NCBI GenBank assembly: GCA_029562975.1
Contig: JAKQTR010000006.1
Location: forward strand, 1-64,000
Source of the DNA: Acidobacteriota bacterium
GTDB taxonomy: Bacteria > Acidobacteriota > Vicinamibacteria > Vicinamibacterales > JAKQTR01
Length of the DNA stretch: 64,000 bases
Direction: 5' to 3'
The notes below the pieces were generated by a model. The model saw only the letters and a program-made list of their open reading frames with translations, did no database searches and was not told where the DNA came from. Of the stretch, positions 42,755 to 56,967 are shown piece by piece (the first letter of the stretch is position 1; every line of letters begins with the position of its first letter). The translations under genes were made by a program, and so were the position numbers.

Positions 42755-43972
42755 ATGAGCGTCAGTGAGCTGGCCGGAGCCATCATCGAGTCGCCGACGC
42801 TGCGGCTGAACGAGGAGGCGCGGCTGCTGCGGGAGCGCGGCGAGCCGGTCATTCACCTCGGGATCGGGGAGCCCAAGAACAAGACGCCCATCACCGCCAT
42901 CCTGAGTTCGGCGGCGAAGCTGAGCCAGGGCGACGTGAAGTACTGCCCGTCCGACGGCCTGCCGTCGCTGAAGAAGGCGATCATCCGGTACACCGAGGAA
43001 GCGTACGACAAGGTCGTCGCGCCGGAGAACGTCATCGTGTCCTCGGGCGCCAAGCAGGCGATCTTCAACGTGCTGTACACGCTGCTCAACCCGCAGGACG
43101 AAGTGATCATCCTCGCGCCGTACTGGGTGAGCTACCCGGAGATGGTCAAGATGGTCTACGGCGTGCCCGTCATCGTCACGCCCGAGGATGGGAGCTTCCA
43201 CCCGCGCATGGCGGACATCGAGCGGGCGGTCAGCTCCTCGACGAAGGCCATCATCGTGAACAGCCCGAACAACCCGAGCGGCGTGGTGTACCGGGAGGCG
43301 TTCATCGCGGAGATCGTCGAGTTCTGCGAGCGGAAGAAGATCTATCTGATCATGGACGACATCTACCACAAGCTCGTCTTCGACGGGCGCGCGGCGCCGC
43401 CGTGCTACCGCTTCACGACGAAGCCGCTGGAGGACTCGCGCCTCATCGTGATCAACGGCATCGCGAAGCTCTACGGCATGACGGGCTTCCGGATCGGCTG
43501 GTGCGTCGCGCCGCGGCGGATCGTCTCCGTGATCAACAACGTCCAGGCGCAGACCACTTCGTGCGCGTCGCCGGTCATGCAGGCGGGGGCGGAAGGCGCG
43601 CTGCTCGGCCTGCAGAGCTTCGTCGAGTCGCTGCGCCTGACGATCCAGAACAACCGCGACGTGGTGATGCGCGAGCTGGGCTCGTTCAACGGCGTGAAGA
43701 CGCAGAAGCCGGACGGCACCTTCTACTGCCTGCCCGACTTCCGGGCCTACAGCCAGGACTCCGTCGAGCTGTCGGGGTTCCTGCTGAAGAAGGCCCTGGT
43801 GGTGACCGTGCCGGGGCGCGAGTTCGGCATGGAGGGGCACCTGCGGCTGAGCTTCGCCGGCACGGTGAAGGACGTGACCGAGGGCATCGCCCGGATCAAG
43901 TGGGCGCTCGACCCGACCTCCCCCAACGACATCTACATCGGCGACAAGCGCCTGATCAGGGACTGGCGATGA
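42755..43972 (+). CDS. Class I/II PLP-dependent aminotransferase (aspartate aminotransferase-like)
   Basis: 405 residues. PLP-binding motif around Lys238 ([17 protein letters not shown], where most relatives have S-K); NSPNNPSG (Asn172) and DDIYHKL (Asp201, Tyr204) contact the cofactor; RLSFAG carries the substrate-carboxylate Arg. The fold-type I order matches aspartate/aromatic aminotransferases. The N-terminal LGIGEP and GxxxLKKAI are present. It overlaps pckA by 4 bp, so aspartate-oxaloacetate transamination feeding PEP carboxykinase is a plausible unit. Substrate range cannot be set from sequence. Confidence 0.9.
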   Translation: MSVSELAGAIIESPTLRLNEEARLLRERGEPVIHLGIGEPKNKTPITAILSSAAKLSQGDVKYCPSDGLPSLKKAIIRYTEEAYDKVVAPENVIVSSGAKQAIFNVLYTLLNPQDEVIILAPYWVSYPEMVKMVYGVPVIVTPEDGSFHPRMADIERAVSSSTKAIIVNSPNNPSGVVYREAFIAEIVEFCERKKIYLIMDDIYHKLVFDGRAAPPCYRFTTKPLEDSRLIVINGIAKLYGMTGFRIGWCVAPRRIVSVINNVQAQTTSCASPVMQAGAEGALLGLQSFVESLRLTIQNNRDVVMRELGSFNGVKTQKPDGTFYCLPDFRAYSQDSVELSGFLLKKALVVTVPGREFGMEGHLRLSFAGTVKDVTEGIARIKWALDPTSPNDIYIGDKRLIRDWR

Positions 43973-45609
43973 TCAACCTCCTCGACATCAAGACGCCCGC
44001 GCGGCCGCAGGCGGCGGCGCTCAAGAGCGACTACGGGCTCGAACACCACGGCCTCTACAACCTGGGCGGCGTGTACTGGAACCTCCCGGCCGAGGGCCTC
44101 TACGAGGAGATCGTCTTCCGGCGCGAGGGCGCAATCACCCGCGGCGGAGCGATCGTCCTCAGCACGGGCCGGCACACCGCGCGGTCGGCGAACGACAAGT
44201 TCATCGTGCGCGAGCCCTCGACGGAGGACCACGTCTGGTGGGGGCAGTACAACCGCCCCTTCGCGCCGGACAAGTTCGGCGAGCTCTTCTCGCGCATGCA
44301 GGGCTTCCTGCAGGGGCGCGACCTGTTCGTCCAGGACTGCTTCGTCGGCGCCGACCCCGAGTACCGCATGCCGGTGCGCATCATCACCGAGTTCGCCTGG
44401 CACAGCCTCTTCGCGCGCAACATGTTCATCGTCCCGAGGACGCTCGAGGAGTACCGGCGCCACGTGCCGGACTTCACTGTCATCTGCTGCCCGGCCTTCA
44501 AGGGCATCCAGCAGATCGACGCGACCGCGTCGGACACGGTCATCGTCCTCGACTTCAGCCAGCGGCTGTGCCTCATCGGCAACACGGGGTACGGCGGCGA
44601 GATCAAGAAGGCCGTGTTCACGGTCATGAACTACCTCATGCCGCTGCAGGGCGTGTTCCCGATGCACTCGTCGGCCAACGTCGGCGCGGGCGGCGACGTC
44701 GCCGTGTTCTTCGGCCTGTCGGGCACGGGCAAGACGACCCTCTCGGCCGATCCGGGCCGCGGGCTCATCGGCGACGACGAGCACGGCTGGAGCGACAACG
44801 GCGTCTTCAACTTCGAGGGCGGCTGCTACGCGAAGGTCATCCAGCTGTCCGAGTCGGCGGAGCCGCAGATCTACGCGACGACGCACCGGTTCGGCACGAT
44901 CCTCGAGAACGTCGTCTTCGACCCGGTCACCCGGATGATCGACCTCGACGACCCGGCGCTGACCGAGAACACCCGGGCGTCGTACCCCCTCGAGTTCATC
45001 GGCAACGCGCTCGCCGAGAAGCGGGCGGGGCACCCGAAGAACGTGATCTTCCTCACCTGCGACGCGTCGGGCGTCATGCCGCCGATTGCGAGGCTCTCGG
45101 TCGACCAGGCCCGCTACCAGTTCATCTCGGGCTACACCTCCAAGATCGCCGGCACCGAGGTCGGCCTCGGCAAGGAGCCCGAGATCACGTTCAGCACCTG
45201 CTTCGGCGCGCCGTTCATGGTCCACCAGCCCGACTTCTACGCCCGCCTCCTCAAGGAGAAGGTCCTGCGGTACGGCGCCGACTGCTGGCTCGTCAACACC
45301 GGCTGGGTGGGCGGCCCGTACGGCGTCGGCAAGCGCATCAGCATCCGCCACACGCGGGCCATGCTCAACGCCGCGCTCGGCGGGCAGCTGCGCGACGTCG
45401 AGTACCAGACGGACCCGATCTTCGGGTTCCAGGTGCCCAGGACCTGCCCCGGCGTGCCCGACCAGGTGCTCGACCCGGCGGCCTCGTGGCCGAACCGCGA
45501 GCTGTACGTCCAGCGGTACCGCCAGCTGGCGGCGCGCTTCATCGACAACTTCAAGAAGTTCGACACGGTGGAGGCGCGCGAGGTGGAGCAGGCGGGGCCG
45601 CGGCTGTAG
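43969..45609 (+). CDS. pckA: Phosphoenolpyruvate carboxykinase (ATP)
   Basis: Oxaloacetate plus ATP to PEP, the entry step of gluconeogenesis. 546 residues: the ATP-type P-loop [33 protein letters not shown] region with kinase-2 [10 protein letters not shown], the oxaloacetate-binding [18 protein letters not shown] and the C-terminal [17 protein letters not shown]. These identify the ATP form, not the GTP form. Coupled to the aminotransferase gene; the rho promoter follows 175 bp later. Confidence 0.95.
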   Translation: MINLLDIKTPARPQAAALKSDYGLEHHGLYNLGGVYWNLPAEGLYEEIVFRREGAITRGGAIVLSTGRHTARSANDKFIVREPSTEDHVWWGQYNRPFAPDKFGELFSRMQGFLQGRDLFVQDCFVGADPEYRMPVRIITEFAWHSLFARNMFIVPRTLEEYRRHVPDFTVICCPAFKGIQQIDATASDTVIVLDFSQRLCLIGNTGYGGEIKKAVFTVMNYLMPLQGVFPMHSSANVGAGGDVAVFFGLSGTGKTTLSADPGRGLIGDDEHGWSDNGVFNFEGGCYAKVIQLSESAEPQIYATTHRFGTILENVVFDPVTRMIDLDDPALTENTRASYPLEFIGNALAEKRAGHPKNVIFLTCDASGVMPPIARLSVDQARYQFISGYTSKIAGTEVGLGKEPEITFSTCFGAPFMVHQPDFYARLLKEKVLRYGADCWLVNTGWVGGPYGVGKRISIRHTRAMLNAALGGQLRDVEYQTDPIFGFQVPRTCPGVPDQVLDPAASWPNRELYVQRYRQLAARFIDNFKKFDTVEAREVEQAGPRL

Positions 45610-45783
45610 GACACGAGCAAGGCACCAGGCGCCGGAGCCCGGCATCGGTCACGGCGCCACGGCGCCTCGGAGCGCCTTATCGAGTTCCCCGCCTCAAGGG
45701 CCTGCGGGCGCCGCTGACGCGCTCGGCTCTCGTGCGCCCGCGCCCGGCCCGCACGGGCACTCCCGGCGCGCCGGGTGAGCGAG

Positions 45784-45812
45784 TTGACGGCGCGAATGGC
45801 CTGCTCTATAGT
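45784..45812 (+). promoter_or_regulatory. rho promoter
   Basis: TTGACG (45784-45789), a 17-bp spacer and TATAGT (45807-45812) form the best promoter match in the window. The expected RNA start near 45819 gives a leader of about 100 nt before the rho ATG. The rest of the 45610-45920 gap shows GC-rich imperfect inverted repeats but no gene. Confidence 0.7.
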
Positions 45813-45920
45813 GAGGGGGCCAGGCAACCCCCGCGTCTATCCGGGCGGCGGGGCCCTTCCACCCCGCGAGTAACGACCGCTCGTCACGGACCAACCGCAT
45901 CGACGCTTCGAGCCGAACCC

Positions 45921-47378
<1,458 letters not shown>

Positions 47379-47416
47379 CGGCGAAGACAGCCGACAACCG
47401 GGAGGTCCGGGCTTTC

Positions 47417-49558
47417 GTGCCCCGAGCAAGCGGACGGCCCGCTGGCCGCGACCCGAACGAAGCCCCGGCGGGGCGGGTGTCTCCCGAGGGCCGCGCTCGT
47501 GCGCGGCGCCGTTGCGCGGCGGCGGCGTGCGCGCTGCTGATGGCAGGGGCGTGCGGGGGCCGGCAGGCTCCCGGTCCCGCGCCCGCCTCGGGCAGAGCGG
47601 CCGGGGGGCCGCGGCCGTCGATTCTGCTCGTCACCCTGGACACGACCCGGGCGGACGCCGTTGGCCCCGACGCCGTGGGGATTGAGACCCCGTCTTTCAA
47701 CGCCGTGGCCCGGCGGGGGCGCGCGTTCCGCCAGGCATACACGGCGGTTCCCGAGACGCTTCCTGCGCACGCGACGATGTTGACGGGCCTGTACCCCGGC
47801 GGCCACGGCGTGCACGAGAACGGCCGGCCGCTCGATTCGTCGCATGCCCTGGTTGCCGAGCACCTCGAGCGGGCCGGCTACCGCACGGCGGCGTTCGTGT
47901 CGTCGTTCATCCTGGCGCGGCGCTTCGGGCTGGCGCGCGGCTTCGGCACCTACGACGATCGCCTGCCCGAGGGCCGGCTGGAACGGCCGGCCGCCGACGT
48001 GACCGACGCCGCGATCCGCTACCTCGCGGCGGGCGACGGGGCGCAGGGGGCGCCGCTGTTCCTCTGGGTGCACTACTTCGACCCGCATCATCCGTACGAG
48101 CCGCCCGAGCCCTTCCGCACGCGCTTTGCGGGGCGGCCCTACCTCGGGGAAGTCGCTGCGATGGATGCCTCGCTCGGCCGCCTCGTGTCCGCCTTCGAGG
48201 CGCACGCCCCGGGGGAGAAGGCCGTCATCCTCGCGGGCGACCACGGCGAGGGTCTCGGCGAGCACGGGGAGGCGCTCCACGGGAACCTGCTCTACCAGGC
48301 GACGATGCGCGTGCCGCTCGTCGTCTCGGGGCCGGGCCTGGAGCCGGGGCCCGTCGATGCGCCCGTCAGCGTCCGACGGGTGTTTCACACGATCCTCGAC
48401 CTGGCCGGGCTGGATCCGTCAGACAGCCTCCGCACGTCCCGGGGCGAGGTGGTGCTGGGCGAGGCGATGAAGCCGTTTCTGAACTACGGCTGGCAGCCGC
48501 AGACGATGGCCGTCGAAGGGCGGCACAAGTCGATCCTCGCCGGACGCCTGGAGATGTACGACGTCGTCGGCGATCCGGGGGAGACGCGCGATCTGGCCGA
48601 CGAGGCCCAGCGGCCGCTTGTTCCCGCGGCGTTGCGCGACTACCCGGTTCCGTCGCCTGGCGCCGCCCGGCCGACCGCCGCGCTGGATGCCGACGCGCGC
48701 CGCGCGCTCGCGAGCCTCGGCTACGTCAGCGCTGCGGCCGCGCCGGTCGTCCGGAAGGGCGCACCGCGCCCGGCGGACATGACGCGCCTCTTCGACGCCC
48801 TCGAGCGGGCGTCGGACTTGTTCGTCCGGGAGGAGTACGCAGCCGTCGTGCCCGTCCTCGAGCAGATCCTGGCGGCCGACGCGTTCAACCTGGACGCCGT
48901 GCTGCGGCTGGCGACGGCGCACTCGGCGCTCGGGCACGACGCGAAGGCGCTGGCGGCCTTCAGGCGGGCGCAGGAACTGGCGCCCCGGTCCGCGGACGTC
49001 GGGATGTACCTCGGGCTCCACCTCGCGAAAGGCAGGGACTGGGAACGCGCCATCCCGCTGCTCGAGCAGGCCGCGCTGGAGTTCCCTGATCGCGTTCCGG
49101 CGCTGGAGGGGTTGGCTGGCATCAGGGAGCGGCAGGGCCGCATCGACGACGCGATCGACCTGCGCCGGCGCCTCGCGGTGCTCCGGCCGCCGGCCGCCGC
49201 CGAACTGGTGCGCCTGGGCGATCTCGCGATGAGCCGCGGCAGTACCCAGATCGCGCTGGAGGCGTTCGAGGCAGCCCGAGCGCAGCAGGGCGGGGCCTTC
49301 GCTCGGGACCTGGAGCTTGGGCTGCTCTACATGGATGCGCATCGGCTGGACGATGCGCGCGCGGCGCTCGACCGGGTGCCCTTGTCGCACCCGGAGTACC
49401 CGGTGGCGCTCTTCAAACGGGCTCAGCTGAGCGTGATGCTCGACGAGCCCGACAAGGCCGCGCGGATTGCCGCCGCCAGACGGGGCGCTGATGCCGCAAC
49501 GCGCGAGCTCATCGCGCGGGAGCGGCTGTTCCAGAACGTCCGCCAGCCCTTACCCTGA
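47417..49558 (+). CDS. Sulfatase-like hydrolase with C-terminal TPR repeats, putative lipoprotein
   Basis: 713 residues. A basic N-terminal tail precedes a hydrophobic stretch ending in LMAGAC (lipobox, Cys46). The alkaline-phosphatase-superfamily domain (about 65-400) has metal ligands LVTLDTTRAD (Asp75) and AGDHGEGLGEHGE. The nucleophile segment is ETLPAHATMLTG: Thr114 replaces the Cys/Ser that becomes formylglycine in true sulfatases, and His118 replaces the Arg. This argues against a classical sulfatase; Thr is the nucleophile in phospho-transferases such as LtaS and EptA. From about 430, TPR-like helical repeats follow. GTG 47417 (GGAGG upstream) or GTG 47477 may be the start. Confidence 0.82.
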   Translation: MPRASGRPAGRDPNEAPAGRVSPEGRARARRRCAAAACALLMAGACGGRQAPGPAPASGRAAGGPRPSILLVTLDTTRADAVGPDAVGIETPSFNAVARRGRAFRQAYTAVPETLPAHATMLTGLYPGGHGVHENGRPLDSSHALVAEHLERAGYRTAAFVSSFILARRFGLARGFGTYDDRLPEGRLERPAADVTDAAIRYLAAGDGAQGAPLFLWVHYFDPHHPYEPPEPFRTRFAGRPYLGEVAAMDASLGRLVSAFEAHAPGEKAVILAGDHGEGLGEHGEALHGNLLYQATMRVPLVVSGPGLEPGPVDAPVSVRRVFHTILDLAGLDPSDSLRTSRGEVVLGEAMKPFLNYGWQPQTMAVEGRHKSILAGRLEMYDVVGDPGETRDLADEAQRPLVPAALRDYPVPSPGAARPTAALDADARRALASLGYVSAAAAPVVRKGAPRPADMTRLFDALERASDLFVREEYAAVVPVLEQILAADAFNLDAVLRLATAHSALGHDAKALAAFRRAQELAPRSADVGMYLGLHLAKGRDWERAIPLLEQAALEFPDRVPALEGLAGIRERQGRIDDAIDLRRRLAVLRPPAAAELVRLGDLAMSRGSTQIALEAFEAARAQQGGAFARDLELGLLYMDAHRLDDARAALDRVPLSHPEYPVALFKRAQLSVMLDEPDKAARIAAARRGADAATRELIARERLFQNVRQPLP

Positions 49559-49716
49559 GGGGCAGCGGCCGCGTACAGACGACGAGCCCGGCGGCACCGG
49601 CCGCCGGGCCCCTTCCTGCCTCTTCCTGGCTTCCCGCCTTCGTCGAGCGAACAGCCGGCCGCCTTGGGCGCGGCGGGCCGCCTCGTTACCCTCCGACTGT
49701 CCGCGCTCGACGCCTT

Positions 49717-52635
49717 TCAGAACTGACAGCGCACCGCAATCTGAACCCGCCGCGGATCCATGTACAGCCTGGGCGTGCCGAACAGCGTGCTGTGCGCGCT
49801 CGGCTGATAGCTGTAGCCGGTCTGCTTGTCGAGCACGTTGAACAGGTCGATCGCAACCTGGACGCTCGTCCGGCGGTAGATGCGCAGGTTCTGCGTGTAA
49901 TTGAGGTCCACCTGGTAGTGCGTCGGGGTGCGCCGCGAGCCGGCTTTCTCGGCGTAGCGCGACGTGTCGCTGGTGCTCGTTGTCAGCAGAATGTACGGTT
50001 CGTAGCTCCACTTCTCCCACGGCTGGCCGGACTGCAGGATGCCGTAGGCGCCGAGGCTTGCGTGCCACGGGAGCTGGTAGTAGCCGTACAGCTTGAGCGA
50101 CGCCGGGCGGTCGCCGCGCAGCGTGCCGTCGCGGAAGTCCCACAACTGGCGGCCCGCACCGTCGCCGATGTTCGACGATCCGATGAAGATGTTCTGGTCG
50201 TTGTCGGTCGTCGAATTGTCCTGGTCGAAGTTGCCCACGTACCGGCTCCACGTGAACGACCCGCGCAGGTACGCGTTCTTCGGCCGCCACTCCGACTCCA
50301 CCGTCGCTTCGTAGTACTTCGTATAGGCGCCGTCGAGCTCGGCGATGACGTAGGTCGAGCCGCTGCCGATCTGGGCCAGCTTCGCCGAGAGATCCGGGAC
50401 GTACAGCTCGCGCGGGATCCCCGCGGGCGGGTTGAACAGGATCCGCCCGTTGTTGTTGGTGTCCTCCCAGAAGTGGGCTCCCTTGCGGTAGCGGAAGTAC
50501 GCGCGACCGGTCAACGCCTGGGTGAACTGCTTGGACGTGCCCGCCAGGTACTCCGTGATCGTGCGTGGCGTCAGGCCGTCCGCGAACAGCTTGCCGGAGG
50601 ACGACAGCGTCATCGTGTTGCCGTAGTAATTGCCGGCCTGATCGAAGTAGGCGTTGACCTGCGCGCCGGCGATGTTGCGGTCCCATGCCGCCGCACGGGG
50701 CAGCGAGCTGGCCGCGGGGTTGTACGTCGCGAAGCTCGCATAGACGATGTCCGTCCCGTTGTAGGCCCACGTGAGGCCCACGCGCGGCTGGATCATCTTC
50801 TTGAAGGGGATGGTGTACATCTTGTACTTGTTGCCCGGCGCGAGGCTGAAGCCGGACAGCGTGGACGCGTCGTTCTTCAACCCCTGGCCGTACAGCACAT
50901 CCTTGCTGGCCAGCACCCCGAGGTTGAGCGACAGGTTCTTCCACGCGATCGTGTCGTTCAGCTCGATGTTGTAGGACACGTACTCCGAGTGAATCTTGGG
51001 GACCTGGCCCGTGGTCTGCTGGAGGTAGATCGCCTGGTAGTAGGCGTTCACACCGCCGACCCCCGCGCTCGCGAGGCGCCCGCCTGGGACCGAGATTGAC
51101 CCCCATCCGTTCGAGCTGCGCTTCAGGTCCTCCGAGTCGATGTACCACTGGAATCCGGCATGGATGTCGTGGCGCACGCTGCTGCCCACCGTAAGGTTGT
51201 AGGCGACCTGGGCCGCGTCTCGGAAGAAGTCGTCCTTGTCGAATTGGGTGTAGTAGCCGACCGTCCCGCCGCCGGTCCGCGCGCCGTTGGAGAGGTACCC
51301 GTAGCGCTCGATGATCGGCGCGACGAACGCGTTGTAGGCATCCTGGCCTGCGACCGGGGTCGGCACCGAGAGCTGGCCGACCTTGTCCAGGTTGTTGAGG
51401 TCGAGCTTGGTGCCCGCGACCAGGCTCGGCGTGACGTTGGCCACGAAGTCCGGCCGGCCCTGCGTCGGGTACTTGAAGTGGGTGTACTTGAAGGACGCGA
51501 AGCTCCTGGCATTGATGACCCACGAGCCCTCGGCCGTCCCGATCCGCTGCCAGGTTTCGTAGCCGGCGCCCGTCGTCGACGCCACCGCCTGCCCGAAGCT
51601 GGTGCCGGTCTCGAGGCGGTGGGATTCCCGCCAGGTGACGTTCAAGAGGACGGAGTTGGCCGGGGTGAACGTCAGCTTGCCGAACCCCTCGTCGCGCGTG
51701 CTCTTGTAGTCGGGCAGACTGCCGTACAGGTTCGCCTGGTTGTGGCGCTTGGTCTCGGGCCGGTAGTAGGAACCGTAGAAGAACAGCCTGTTCTTGAGGA
51801 CCGGGCCGCCGATGTTGGCGGTGAGCCAACTGCGGTCACGCTTGTACCGGGAGGGGCTCCCGCTGTTCAGCGTCGCCGCCATCGCGTTGCTCTGCAGCTG
51901 GAAGCTCAGCATGCCGTGGAAGCTGCTGGTCCCGGACTTGCTCACCGAGTCCACCGAGAACCCGCCCGACCGCTCGAAGTCGACGGCCTTCGCGCCGCCC
52001 TTGATGGTGGTGACCTGCGCGATGTCGTGCGAGGCCGGATCCGAGGACAGCGTGCCGAAGAGCGGCAGGGTCACGTTCACGCCGTCGAACTTGTACGTGT
52101 TGTCCTGGCCGCTGCCGCCGGCACTCGGGCCGCGGGTGCCATCCTGCGTGTACTGGACGCCGGGGATGAGCTTGATGAGGTCGCGGTACTCCTGGCCGAC
52201 CGGGACCGACTGGATGGTCTCCGAGGACACCCCGCTCTTGATCGCCGTCGAGTCCTTCTCGACGGCGGGGACGATGGCGGCCGTGACCGTGACAGTCTCC
52301 GAAACGCCCTGGACGGCCATCCTGATCTCGACGACCGTGTCCTGGCCGAGCTGGACCACCACCTCCCGCTTCACCGTGGTCATCCCGGCGAGCGTGAACT
52401 CGACCGTGTACCGGCCGGGCGGCAGCGCCGGCATCCGGTACTCGCCCGCGCCGCCCGTCGTCGTCACGCGCGGGGCGGGGAGCACGTCCGACCGCGCCTC
52501 CACGGTGACGCCCGGCAGCACCAGTCCGGACGCGTCCGAGACCCTCCCGTTGATCGTGCCGGTCTGCTGTGCCGCGGCCACGCCGACCCACAAGCACAGG
52601 CATACGCCCGCCGCGAGATCCACCTTCCACCGCAT
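49717..52635 (-). CDS. TonB-dependent receptor with N-terminal carboxypeptidase-regulatory-like domain
   Basis: Outer-membrane beta-barrel importer, 972 residues. Signal peptide ends at AAAQQ; residues about 25-110 form a CarboxypepD_reg-like beta-sandwich (INGRVSDASGLVLPGVTVEA, YRMPALPPGRYTVEFTLAGM). The plug domain (about 115-260, SVPVGQEYRDLIKLIPGVQY, KFDGVNVT) and a 22-strand-type barrel follow, ending in the aromatic residue Phe (RCQF), as needed for BAM recognition. Such OmpA-plug receptors of the SusC-like/Acidobacterial type take up glycans or siderophores; the cargo is unknown. GGAGG lies just before ATG 52635. No partner SusD gene is adjacent. Confidence 0.9.
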   Translation of the reverse strand: MRWKVDLAAGVCLCLWVGVAAAQQTGTINGRVSDASGLVLPGVTVEARSDVLPAPRVTTTGGAGEYRMPALPPGRYTVEFTLAGMTTVKREVVVQLGQDTVVEIRMAVQGVSETVTVTAAIVPAVEKDSTAIKSGVSSETIQSVPVGQEYRDLIKLIPGVQYTQDGTRGPSAGGSGQDNTYKFDGVNVTLPLFGTLSSDPASHDIAQVTTIKGGAKAVDFERSGGFSVDSVSKSGTSSFHGMLSFQLQSNAMAATLNSGSPSRYKRDRSWLTANIGGPVLKNRLFFYGSYYRPETKRHNQANLYGSLPDYKSTRDEGFGKLTFTPANSVLLNVTWRESHRLETGTSFGQAVASTTGAGYETWQRIGTAEGSWVINARSFASFKYTHFKYPTQGRPDFVANVTPSLVAGTKLDLNNLDKVGQLSVPTPVAGQDAYNAFVAPIIERYGYLSNGARTGGGTVGYYTQFDKDDFFRDAAQVAYNLTVGSSVRHDIHAGFQWYIDSEDLKRSSNGWGSISVPGGRLASAGVGGVNAYYQAIYLQQTTGQVPKIHSEYVSYNIELNDTIAWKNLSLNLGVLASKDVLYGQGLKNDASTLSGFSLAPGNKYKMYTIPFKKMIQPRVGLTWAYNGTDIVYASFATYNPAASSLPRAAAWDRNIAGAQVNAYFDQAGNYYGNTMTLSSSGKLFADGLTPRTITEYLAGTSKQFTQALTGRAYFRYRKGAHFWEDTNNNGRILFNPPAGIPRELYVPDLSAKLAQIGSGSTYVIAELDGAYTKYYEATVESEWRPKNAYLRGSFTWSRYVGNFDQDNSTTDNDQNIFIGSSNIGDGAGRQLWDFRDGTLRGDRPASLKLYGYYQLPWHASLGAYGILQSGQPWEKWSYEPYILLTTSTSDTSRYAEKAGSRRTPTHYQVDLNYTQNLRIYRRTSVQVAIDLFNVLDKQTGYSYQPSAHSTLFGTPRLYMDPRRVQIAVRCQF

Positions 52636-52712
52636 GGCTCCCTCCAGTAGGAACGGCTCCTGGACCGCGCGCGCCGGGGGCGTGCGCATCCTGGACTGAA
52701 CAGGTTGCGCGC

Positions 52713-52741
52713 ATCCTAGCGCCGCGCCGGCCCGGCGTCAA
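52713..52741 (-). promoter_or_regulatory. Promoter of the TonB-dependent receptor gene
   Basis: Minus strand: TTGACG (52736-52741), 17-bp spacer, TAGGAT (52713-52718). The leader to ATG 52635 is about 70 nt. The other 117 bp up to clpB hold GC-rich sequence without a gene. Confidence 0.55.
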
Positions 52742-52858
52742 TCGATCGGCGCGGTCTGACCGGGATAGGCGCCGGCGGCGCCGGCGTGCGGCGGGGCAGT
52801 CGCGTGCCGGCCGGCCGGCGACGGACGGGCGCCGGCCCGGGCTGGCGCCCGCCCTGGC

Positions 52859-55483
<2,625 letters not shown>

Positions 55484-55493
55484 GGCGTCCGGA

Positions 55494-56489
55494 CTAGCTC
55501 GATCGGGTCGAGCCCTCCTCATGGTGTCTGAGCGCCTCGTAGAGGCGCTGCTGTTCGGCGTCCAGCGAGCGCGGCAGCGTCACGTCGATCGTGGCGTAGA
55601 GATCCCCGCGGTCGTCCGCGCGGCCGACGGCGGGCATGCCGTGTCCCTTCAGGCGGAGCACCTGGCCGTTCTGCGTCGCCGGCGGCACCCTGAGCCGAAG
55701 CCGCCCGCCGTCGATGGCGTGCACGTGCGCCTCGCCGCCGAGCACGGCGGTCGTCACCGGGACCTGCACGCGCACGTACAGATCCTTGCCTCGGCGTTCG
55801 AAGCGCGGGTGGGGCGCCAGGTGCACGCGGAGATACAAATCGCCCGGAGGCGAGCCTGGCGAGCCGCTCTCGCCTTCGCCCGCCACCCGCACCCTCGAGC
55901 CGTCACCGACGCCGGCGGGAATGCGCACGTCCACGCTTCGCGTGTGGCCGCCGTGCTTGATGGCGAACCGCCGCAGGGCGCCCTGGAACGCCTCCTCCAG
56001 CGTCAGCTCGAGATCCTGCTCGACGTCCCGCCCGCGGCGGGCTCGCCCGCCCCGCCCCTGCCGCGACGGCCCCCGCTCGCCGGCAGTCGCGGCCCCGCCG
56101 AAGAACGCGTGGAAGAAATCCGAGAACGGGTCCTCCTCGCCGAAGAGGCGCCGCATCTCGTCCTCGGTCATCGTCCGAAAGCCGGCCGGGCCGCCGCCGA
56201 CGTTCACCGTCCAGCCGCCTGCGCCGAAGCCTCCCGGGCCGCCCTGCTGCTGCGCCTGCTCGTACTGCCGCCAGTTCGCGCCGAGTTCGTCGTACTTGCG
56301 GCGCTTGTCCGGGTCGCCCAGGACTTCGTACGCCTCGTTGATCGACTTGAACCGCGACTCGGCGGACTTGTCACCCGGGTTGACGTCGGGATGAAGCTTG
56401 CGGGCGAGTTTGCGGTACGCCTGCTTGATCTCCTTCTCCGTCGCCGTCTTGGCGACGCCGAGCGTGGCGTAGTAGTCCTTGAACTGCAC
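55494..56489 (-). CDS. cbpA: DnaJ C-terminal-domain co-chaperone (CbpA type, no zinc finger)
   Basis: 331 residues. J-domain (1-70) with [14 protein letters not shown] (HPD motif); Gly-rich linker with [15 protein letters not shown]; phenylalanine-rich segment [14 protein letters not shown]; then the two DnaJ-C substrate-binding domains ([39 protein letters not shown]). The CxxCxGxG zinc repeats are absent, so CbpA-like, not DnaJ proper. It stimulates DnaK ATPase; the dnaK gene is not in this window. Encoded between hspR (14 bp) and clpB (10 bp). Confidence 0.9.
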   Translation of the reverse strand: MQFKDYYATLGVAKTATEKEIKQAYRKLARKLHPDVNPGDKSAESRFKSINEAYEVLGDPDKRRKYDELGANWRQYEQAQQQGGPGGFGAGGWTVNVGGGPAGFRTMTEDEMRRLFGEEDPFSDFFHAFFGGAATAGERGPSRQGRGGRARRGRDVEQDLELTLEEAFQGALRRFAIKHGGHTRSVDVRIPAGVGDGSRVRVAGEGESGSPGSPPGDLYLRVHLAPHPRFERRGKDLYVRVQVPVTTAVLGGEAHVHAIDGGRLRLRVPPATQNGQVLRLKGHGMPAVGRADDRGDLYATIDVTLPRSLDAEQQRLYEALRHHEEGSTRSS

Positions 56490-56503
56490 GGCCGTCTCAG
56501 GGC

Positions 56504-56848
56504 CTAGAGGCCCAGCACCTCCATCAAGCGCTCGACTTCGCGGGCCAGGCGCCGGCGCCCCACGGCCTGCCCGAGAGCCTCGTCCGAGAGAAGGGGCCGG
56601 ATCCGCTCGACCGCCTCGGCCACGCCCAGCAGGCGCTGCACGCCGGCGAGGTTGATGCCGGCCTCGTCCACCAGGTGCTTGATGGCGCGCAGGCGCTGGA
56701 TCTCGGAGCGCGTATACAGGCGGACGCTTCCGATGGAGCGCGTGGGCCGCACCAGGCCGAGGCGCTCGTACTTCCGGAGCGTCTGCGGGTGCATGCCCAG
56801 CTCCCGCGCGGCCATGCTGATGAAGAACAACTCCTCGCCTTGAGTCAT
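56504..56848 (-). CDS. hspR: Heat-shock repressor HspR (MerR family)
   Basis: 114 residues. MerR-type DNA-binding domain: FFISMAARELGMHPQTLRKYERLGLVRPTRSIGSVRLYT, and RLRAIKHLVDEAGINLAGVQRLL continuing helices typical of HspR. I chose ATG 56848 (MTQGEELFFIS), as the 12 extra residues upstream overlap the promoter region. HspR represses dnaK and clpB operons by binding HAIR sites, with DnaK as co-repressor. The operator on its own promoter (56884-56904) predicts autoregulation and heat induction of hspR-cbpA-clpB. A further half-site ACTCAAG covers the codons just after the start. Confidence 0.92.
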   Translation of the reverse strand: MTQGEELFFISMAARELGMHPQTLRKYERLGLVRPTRSIGSVRLYTRSEIQRLRAIKHLVDEAGINLAGVQRLLGVAEAVERIRPLLSDEALGQAVGRRRLAREVERLMEVLGL

Positions 56849-56874
56849 ATCAACGAGCCCATGTATACGAACCG

Positions 56875-56904
56875 AGTATAGCACTTGATACGTTCCATAT
56901 CAAG
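56875..56904 (-). promoter_or_regulatory. hspR promoter overlapped by a HAIR-type operator
   Basis: Minus strand: TTGATA (56898-56903), a 17-bp spacer and TATACT (56875-56880). The inverted repeat CTTGATA-N7-TATCAAG (56884-56904) covers the -35 box and spacer. It fits the HspR consensus CTTGAGT-N7-ACTCAAG in arm length and spacing, with 2 changed bases per arm, the arms being still perfectly complementary. Confidence 0.7.
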
Positions 56905-56967
56905 GGCCGCCCGATGCCGTCTTGGGCGCCGCGCTCGTCCGAGGGGCGGCGAGGGCCGCGCCCCGCG

